Part shown: one piece after another, positions 57,185 to 64,000 of the stretch
Position numbering within the stretch: the first letter of the stretch is position 1
Layout: every line of letters begins with the position of its first letter
From: Leucocoprinus leucothites
Lineage: Eukaryota; Basidiomycota; Agaricomycetes; Agaricales; Agaricaceae
Assembly (NCBI GenBank): GCA_013368445.1
Contig: JAACJO010000034.1
Coordinates: forward strand, 186,001-250,000
DNA: 64,000 nt
Direction of reading: 5' to 3'
Position numbers and translations under genes: made by a program
Notes under the pieces: generated by a model
Database searches by the model: none
The model's input: only the letters and a program-made list of their open reading frames with translations
Told to the model about the DNA's origin: nothing

Positions 57185-59279
57185 CTATATTTCTTCCTTC
57201 GCCAACCACCGCTGTACCAATGCTAAGCTTTCCTTTGGTTTGTCATACGGTGCCTACGGTTTATCATTACGCTATTGAGTTCATACCTGGAACATTGAAC
57301 AAAAGTGACTTACCATGTGTCCGGCACCATCAATCGTCGCAAACGTGAATCCACCAAAACTCCTCACAAACCCAGCTATCTTTCCATCCACCTCCCACTC
57401 CCTCAGCTCCTCCCTCCCAAATGCATCTTTCCCACTCCATTCCAATGCCAACGTCCAGGCTTCAACTCCGACCCAGTTACACAACCAATCATAATTTCCA
57501 ACATAAGTGAGCACTCGAACACCTCGTTCGAGAAGAGCACCGACGTAGTGATATGTCGGTCGAGCATAGTCCAGAGTCAAGACAAATTGGGAGCCAACGT
57601 CGGCAGAGCAGGTGGTGTAGTTTTTGCCGATAAAGCGAGGGTCGACGCCGAGCTTTTGACGAGTACTGGGGTGGTTAAGATATGCGGTAAGTTTCCTAAA
57701 GTGTTGATCAACGGTAAGCCAGATACTGAGATGAAGGGAAAAACTGGAAGAACATACGGTGATACCTCTGGATAACATAGCGTTTCTTCAATATCGCCTT
57801 CACATTTCCGGCGAATATCGTAGGGGTTCCAGCCTAGATCGTCGTATACAAATGCCCAGAGCTCCTCATTGCAATAAGTAGAACTGAATCTGCAGTCAAC
57901 CATGTCAAAGGTATCAATACATGAGCTTTGAGTCCATCTTTTGCAACGAGGTATCTGGAATATGGCATCAGGTGTGTTCAGCTCTGGAAGAAGTGGAGAA
58001 GAACCCTACCAATTGTTTCAGCTTCACGCATTGACTGAGGAAAAGTGAGTCGAGTGATTTACTGTTACGTGTTTGAGCAGATGGATTACTTACTCAATAC
58101 TTAGGAACGGATAAACAGAGCAGCCAAAATCGTAACCAGAGTATATTTGAGTGAAGAAATCGGTCAAGCCATTTCCTAAAGTGATCCAAGAAGATGAGGC
58201 CCGTAGATTTGAATATGGTTAACGGAAAGGTTACCAATCATGACAGACTGGAGATTAATTGGAGTTAGGCCAACTTCAAGGAAGCGCGTATTCTGGTCGT
58301 AGATCTCAGCAGCGTAAATTGGTAGGTATCTTCCCTACTGGTTGAATCCCACAAGTAAAAGTGTCTCAATAATTATGCAAAGCAAACACTCACTGAATAC
58401 GACTCTCCCGCCAAATGAAAACCGCGATCTTGGAACTGATTAAAATGCTCAAAGAAAATAGCAACAAAATTTGAAATATCTCTGGCAGCTTCTTCTGTGG
58501 TTCCCTGGGTTGAAAATCATGGTAAATAAGATATCAAATCGATGCGCTGAACTTAAACCGTGACGCTCACGACATATTCTCCGTACTCAGCATACGAAAA
58601 TCCAACACCAACCGGCTGCTCAATGAAAAAGATATTGGCATTTGAATTCCAAGAGTGTGGATTAATGACAGTCGTATTTTCATCCTTCAGCGAGCAAGGA
58701 CCGAGTTCCATAAAAAGGCCGACCGCAGAAGAGCAACCAGGGCCTACAGTACATCAATAATCAGTTTTAGGCACTGTGAGACTAGTCTAGTCGCGTAAGT
58801 TCAGGAAAGACGAACCGCCATTAGTCCAAAGTATTACATCGTCTTTACTGGGATCATTTCGGCTTTCAAAAAAGTAGAAGAAGAGATGCCGAGCTTCAAC
58901 GTCGATATATCCTGTATATGAGCTGGGTAGAAGTCAGGGTGGCAAGTTCAACTCGTGGGCTTCTGACTGACTTCACAGTTGGATCGCAAAAGTCATGAGA
59001 TTTTTTGATTCTGACGCTGTGGTTTGGAAATAGGGGATGGGCGAGAGTGGTGTGTCGTTCACTGGAGAGAAGTGATAAGTCCTCCAGGGGGGTGAATAAG
59101 CCATCATCTGTAATGAATGGTACTGGTTAGAGCTGAGGCCACTACAATCAGAAATGCAGTTTACTCGAAATCCGACCCTGAGGAGACCATACGTTGCCCA
59201 AAGGTTGCTGAAGGTTGCATAGGATAGCTAAAATATGGAGAAACGAGGCTAGAAATGTAAAGAGATGAGATTGTCTCAT
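57185..59279 (-). CDS. Serine carboxypeptidase (S10 family) 2, 11 exons, 498 residues
   Basis: Exons: 59279-59165, 59107-58972, 58922-58816, 58743-58571, 58504-58394, 58334-58235, 58175-58094, 58034-58010, 57954-57758, 57695-57314, 57253-57185; total 1497 nt in frame. The start was chosen because it gives a clean signal peptide ([20 protein letters not shown]) followed by the family segment [12 protein letters not shown]. Catalytic residues are present: S212 in GESYS, D418 in YVGNYDW, H475 in DGAGHM; the oxyanion segment is [13 protein letters not shown]. Exons 3-6, 8 and 11 have the same lengths as in carboxypeptidase 1. The last exon ends [15 protein letters not shown] then LAKEEI. It acts on peptides in the secretory or vacuolar path. 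Confidence 0.9.
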
Positions 59280-59728
59280 CTTCCCAGCGGATAGAAGCTG
59301 GAGACTTGTGCCCAAGCAGATTACGTTGGTAGTAAGTGCTTATAAGCTGCGTTTGCAATAGATTCTTGGAGCTGATCACGCAGTCCGCAGGAGGGTGAGC
59401 ATGTGCTTATGATCAGTCTAGAAATCAAGAATAACACAGAAAGAATTGAGTACGAAGTCTTTCTCACAGCGGTGGGATTAGAGTGATCATGCAGGACGGG
59501 GTTAGTAAGTACTTTAGAAGTCAGGATCCCCAAGTGGTAAGTTCGAAGTCCTCGGGGAGGGTTCATCATAAGTCCCTACAAAAGGGGTCGAGGAGGTATT
59601 GTACGAAAGTGTGGGAGGGACAATTGAGACGACTCCAACCGCAAACTATGGAGTCCCAAGTCTCGCCAAAAGAGGGTTGTATTGATCTGGGGAAATTAAA
59701 TATCTGTCAACACTTGAGAAGACGGCCG

Positions 59729-61739
59729 CTAGATCTCCTGCTTTGCGAGCCAGCGCTAAACCAGCACCAGTGTCTCTCTCGGTTTGTCATACAGCGCCTA
59801 TACACCAGGATCGAAAAAAAATAGTCAGAAGACCACCGGAAAAACAAACGCAAGAAAAAAACACAGTGTGCAAACGCACCATACGTCCATCCCCATCAAT
59901 CGTAACGAAACTCAACCTGCCCCAACTTCTAACCACACCCGCCTCGTGCTCATCAACAGCCCACCCCCTCAAGCTCTCCATACCAAACATATCTTTCCCA
60001 TACCGATCTAAACCAGTGCCAAATTCTCAACTCCATTCCAACCACACAACTAATCGTATGTCCCAGCGTACAACGACACGGTAAGTCGTTGGGCGGACAT
60101 AGTCCACGTTCGTGAGGAACCTCTCGCCGACGGTTGAGGAACAGGTTGTGTAGTTTTAATTTGTGAAATGAGGATCAACGCCGAGTCGGGGACGGGAACT
60201 CAGGCTGTTGAGGTATGCAACTATGCTTCTGTAAATTGATAAAGTGCTTTAGCCAGATTTCATGTTTGGTCGGTTGTGAGAGGGCAGACGCACTGCCCAA
60301 CATCGGGATAACACATTGTTTCATCAATGTCCCCTTCGCATTTCCTCCTTACATCGTACGGATTTGTGCCTGTTTCGTAGTAATACGATTGCCAGAGTTC
60401 ATAGAGGCAGTAGTTGGCGATGTGTTTGCACTCGAGTAAATCAAAGTGGGAGATACAGGAGCGATCGATCCAGGTTTTACACCGAGGAATGAGTTGGCAC
60501 ATTTTCATACATTTTCTGCTGGCAAACGTGAGTTGCTGGAGAGAAATTATGACGAGACTGCGGCTCACTCGATGGTGAGGAATGGTTGAGACCCGTTATG
60601 AGATTGACAACCGAATTCGTAGCCAGAGTATATCTGGTTGAAGGCGTCTGTCAGACCGTTGCCTGATCGCGAAGGGTAAGATCTCCTGAGAGGTTTTGAG
60701 TGGTGGAGGGATGTTACCTATCATGACGGACTGGAGGTTAATCGATGTAAGACCAGCTTTGACAAGAAGCATGTTTTGGTGGTATATTTCTGCGGCGTAG
60801 ACAGGTAAATACCTTCCCTGACAGAAATGGGAACTGATAAGACGAGTTTCGGTGTTCATGAAGAGTAAGAAGAGACTGCGTAAGATTCCCCTGCCATGTG
60901 AAATGCACGTCCTTTGAATTGGGTAAAGTGTTCGAAGAAGATAACGAGATTTGCTGTCCTTAGCGCTTTCCTCGGTCGTACTCTGTCCAGAGTACGCATT
61001 AGGAGTAGTAGCCATACGTTATGAGCAGGACATACGACTCGTTGACCGCGCTCTGCATATGAGAATCCCACACCCACAGGTTGTTCGATGAAGATGTTAG
61101 CGTTCATATTCTAAGAGCAGGGGTTTGATACCGTCGTGTTTCCGTCTTTGAGTGCACAAAGACCGAGTTCTGCGAACGGGCCGATGGCGGAGAAGCATCC
61201 CGGACCTGTATCTATCCTTCAGTCCTGATGAAGTCGTGACTAAACGCGAAGCTATGGGACGAACCGCCATTCGTCCAAAGTATCACATCGTCTTTTCTAG
61301 GATCATTCTGGCTTTCAAAGAAATAGACAACAATATGCCGAGCTTCAATGTCGATGTAGCATATGTATGAGCTGAATGAAACCCCGTAGCTGAGCTAACA
61401 AAACCTTGAGTGTGCAACGCGGAAGGACGTACTTGACAGTTGCCTCGCAAAAGCCATGAGGTTTTTTGATTCTGACGCTATGGTTTGGGAAATTAGGGTG
61501 CGTCAAGGTGGCATGGCGTTCAGTAGTAGAAGGAGCGAAAGGTTTTCAAGCGGTGTAAAAAGACCTTCCCCGATGTCTGTCGTGGTGGTAGTATATTATC
61601 AAGTGGCTAAATTTAATGTACTAACCGGTAGTCCGGCTCGGGGAAATTACCGAGCCGTCGAGAGATTATTAAAAACGCCCGCGACCGCAGAAAATTGGAG
61701 GAACGGTCCCAGACAACTGGAGAGCCAGTGCAGCTTCAT
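59729..61739 (-). pseudogene. Serine carboxypeptidase (S10) 3, pseudogene
   Basis: The remnants follow the exon order of the two whole genes: a signal-peptide exon (from the ATG at 61739, MKLHWLSSCLGPFLQ, with a stop before its end), RHIVVYFFESQNDP (near 61330), AFHMAGESYA (Ser kept, near 60900), [10 protein letters not shown] (near 60740), ETMCYPDVG (near 60310), a YAGTYD stretch followed at once by a stop (near 60050), and DGDGRM, where the catalytic His has become Arg (near 59880). The last exon has a stop inside VLV*RWLAKQEI. There is also a frameshift in exon 2 near 61530. It lies behind carboxypeptidase 2 in the same orientation, probably a tandem copy that died. Confidence 0.85.
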
Positions 61740-62013
61740 GGTCACTGTAGTGAGAGGTAGCTACTTTGGGGACATTTATCAATAATCGCTATCACGCCCG
61801 CGCAGCACGATACAAGCGCACATGATTGCAATGCATCATCTGCCCTGAAAGTCCTTGCCGATCCCACCATTTGGATAGCCCGTGCTCTGAGGAATGCGTG
61901 AATTCACACCGCACCGCGACTTGGCCAGGATGAAGCAAAAGGCCAAGCAAGTTGAGAGGGGATGAGAGTGTGCTTATGTACTGTCACCACACTTCTGATG
62001 ATCTGATTCCACC

Positions 62014-64000
62014 ATGGGCGCTTACTATGGGCATTGTGACAATTGGTGACGGCACCGCCTTGGTCAGTCTAGTCTTAATCACTGTACTCCTCGCTCCCAT
62101 TCCTGCAGTTTCTCTATGCTCAGAGATGACGATCCGGCAGAGGGCTATCCATTTGAAGAGAAAATTTCCGAGTCCATGGACGAGGAGCAAACAGGTCAGC
62201 ACCGTCCTCAGCCTAGGCTAATGTCTGTAGTTGACCATCCTCGTGTTAGGTTTGAAAGCATTGCTGAGAGCATCTAGCCCCAAATCCTTTCATGATTCCT
62301 CAGCTCGTCACCCACCGCCTCGTTGTCACCCAGGCACCCGTCCTTTACAGCGTGCACATCTCGCGCGATGGGCTGCTAGTGGAGCCAATCAGTTGTTATG
62401 GCTCAAGGGACCTCCAGGTGTCGGGAAGTCTGCCATTGCTCAAACCGTTGCTGAAGAGCTTGGGGATAAGCTTGGTGCCACCTATTTTTTCTCTAGACCA
62501 AATCACACCGACGATCCCTACAAACTTTTCCCTACAATTGCTTACCAGCTTGCTCTAACTGATACTTCTTTCGGCCACGCACTTGATCGGAGGATTCGTC
62601 ACGATCCGACCATCATCGCAAAACCGCTATTCAGACAATTTGAAGAGATCATTGTCCATCCGTTTCGGGAGCTCGCTGGTTCACACAATCCACTAGTCGT
62701 TATCGTCGATGGACTGGACGAATGTCGAGCTCCGGGAGACCAGATTGAAATTGTCAAGATCATTGCATCTTCTATTCGTGATGCAACCACTCCCCTCCTT
62801 TGGGCCCTAGCCAGTCGTCCCGAACAACACCTTATTGATGTATTTTCCTCTTCAACCATTGCCCCATTATGCTTGTACATGGATGTTCCCACTTCCCACG
62901 AAGCTCGTGCTGACATTGAACGTTTCCTCATCGACAAGCTACATATCATTAAGCAACATTACGCCCCTTCGGTGTCGCCCTGGCCACCACAGGAAGCTAT
63001 TTCCTCCCTGGTTGACCTATCATACGGGCACTTCATCTTTGCGTCAGTCGCGATCAGTTTTATAGAACAACACCCCTCCGATGGGCCCGAGAAGCTGTTT
63101 AGAGCCGTCTTGGATTTGAAACAAAACCCAGACTTATCCTATTCCAATTCTATCTTCACACCCTTGGACTGCCTTTACACGCTCATCTTGGAGCGATTGT
63201 CAAGAAATGAGCTTCTTACCGCCCTCGAACTTCTACTAGCGACGACGCTACCTAGAATCGGAAACAGCGCTCACTCCATTGCCAACTTACTTCATCTATC
63301 TGAATCTCAATTCCGGGAATCCCTTCAATCCCTCCGCTCTGTCGTAACTATCGTACCGACGTTTACAGGGCCAGAAGTTTTCTTCCATCATCCGTCATTT
63401 CTGGAATTTCTGGAGGACCCTCAAAGGTCTCAGGAGTTCTGCTTGCAGCCAGCTTGTGTCTTGACACTCCGCGGCAAACTTTTGCAGCAGCTGGAGGATT
63501 TGCAAAATCTTCGTAATCCTACTCGTACGCCTCCCCTCATCGACCGGATAATCACCGCTGACAATGTAATCAGATGCTTCTGTTGACTCCTTCCTTATTA
63601 CGTGGCGACGTGGAGGGAGAAATTACTACGACCAGTATCGGGCACATGAAAATTGCGTTACAGCATTCTTCCACCTCTGTCAATTAGCGCCTCTAGATGA
63701 TCCTGTTATCGCATCACTAACAAGATTTGATTACTCAACGTTGGGCCTGTTTTGGAACCACATTGTCGTGAGGACGGACATCGAAAATTTCCTGCAGAGT
63801 GTAGGTCCAGTGGTCGGCCTCCTTCATCATTCACACTCAAGATTCTGTAGATTCCTGTGAAATTCCAAAATTCGATCGTTCGTCATTATACAAAGAGCTT
63901 CACCTCGCGGTTCGACGAAATGTACAAACCGCCGGCTGCCAATGAAGATTTCTCTTATATTCTGGGAAGTGGTTCCCGAAAAGCTTTTTGTTGGGGCAAT
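62014..64000 (+). CDS. NACHT STAND protein 4, divergent, 3' end outside window
   Basis: Proposed exons: 62014-62045, 62109-62194, 62250-63565, 63636-63800, 63851 to beyond 64000; all phases join. The start at 62014 has a good context (caccATGGG); an internal ATG at 62116 is the alternative. It lacks the basic aromatic start and the Pro-rich linker of NACHT 1-3 and has only a short acidic lead (EGYPFEEKISESMDEEQT). Walker A is GPPGVGKSAIAQT, Walker B VVIVDGLDEC, then LASRPEQHL. The C-terminal exons keep the family pattern (TLGLFWNHIV, then IPVKFQNSIVRHY). A stop at 63584-63586 would end a protein without those exons if the intron at 63566 were retained. It belongs to the same lineage as the fragment at 52759-53650. 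Confidence 0.8.

Overview
The window looks like a fungal genome segment, most likely from a mushroom-forming basidiomycete (Agaricomycetes). The basis is short introns of about 50-70 nt with GT..AG borders, Agaricomycete-type F-box proteins, NACHT-type STAND proteins with a 'FHDSxxRYPPPxCHxGTR' lead-in, an expanded-type G-alpha subunit, and dense chromodomain Ty3/gypsy, Ty1/copia and Tc1 elements. The species cannot be named from sequence alone.

The left part (1-25.7 kb) is a nested transposon graveyard. It starts with the 5' end of a Ty1/copia element (1-2228, minus). Next is a decayed, spliced multicopy gene of the mobile-element-associated type (3.2-5.1 kb). A heavily decayed chromodomain Ty3/gypsy element (5.7-11 kb, minus) follows, with a 694 bp TIR element inserted at TA in its integrase. 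A near-complete 8.3 kb Ty3/gypsy chromovirus (13333-21666) has 601 bp LTRs and a perfect 5 bp target duplication, and it sits inside a Tourist-like TIR element (13152-22218). It carries an antisense, spliced gene for a Zn2Cys6-type protein between its chromodomain and its 3' LTR. An intact Tc1 element (23794-25386) with 215 bp TIRs lies between two old LTR-like repeats. A short repeat family with a ~70-codon ORF occurs three times (2.3, 11.7 and 23.2 kb).

The right part (25.8-64 kb) is gene-bearing. It holds three complete, intron-for-intron matching NACHT genes (25.9-28.3 minus; 49.6-52.1 plus; 54.0-56.5 plus), a fourth divergent NACHT gene running off the right edge (62.0 kb onward, plus) and a NACHT pseudogene fragment (52.8-53.65, minus). 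It also has two complete 11-exon S10 serine carboxypeptidase genes (32.7-34.8 and 57.2-59.3, both minus), one S10 pseudogene (59.7-61.7, minus), two F-box/LRR-like genes (35.4-37.0 minus; 47.4-49.2 plus) and one heterotrimeric G-alpha gene (43.7-45.4, minus).

The order NACHT / S10 / F-box on the left of the G-alpha gene and F-box / NACHT / NACHT / S10 / S10-psi / NACHT on its right indicates repeated local duplication of a small gene set. How these gene families would work together is not established. A shared role in recognition and response (STAND switch, ubiquitin adaptor, peptidase) is only inference from proximity. Intergenic stretches at 28.4-32.7, 38.3-43.6 and 45.4-47.4 kb hold no gene I can support.
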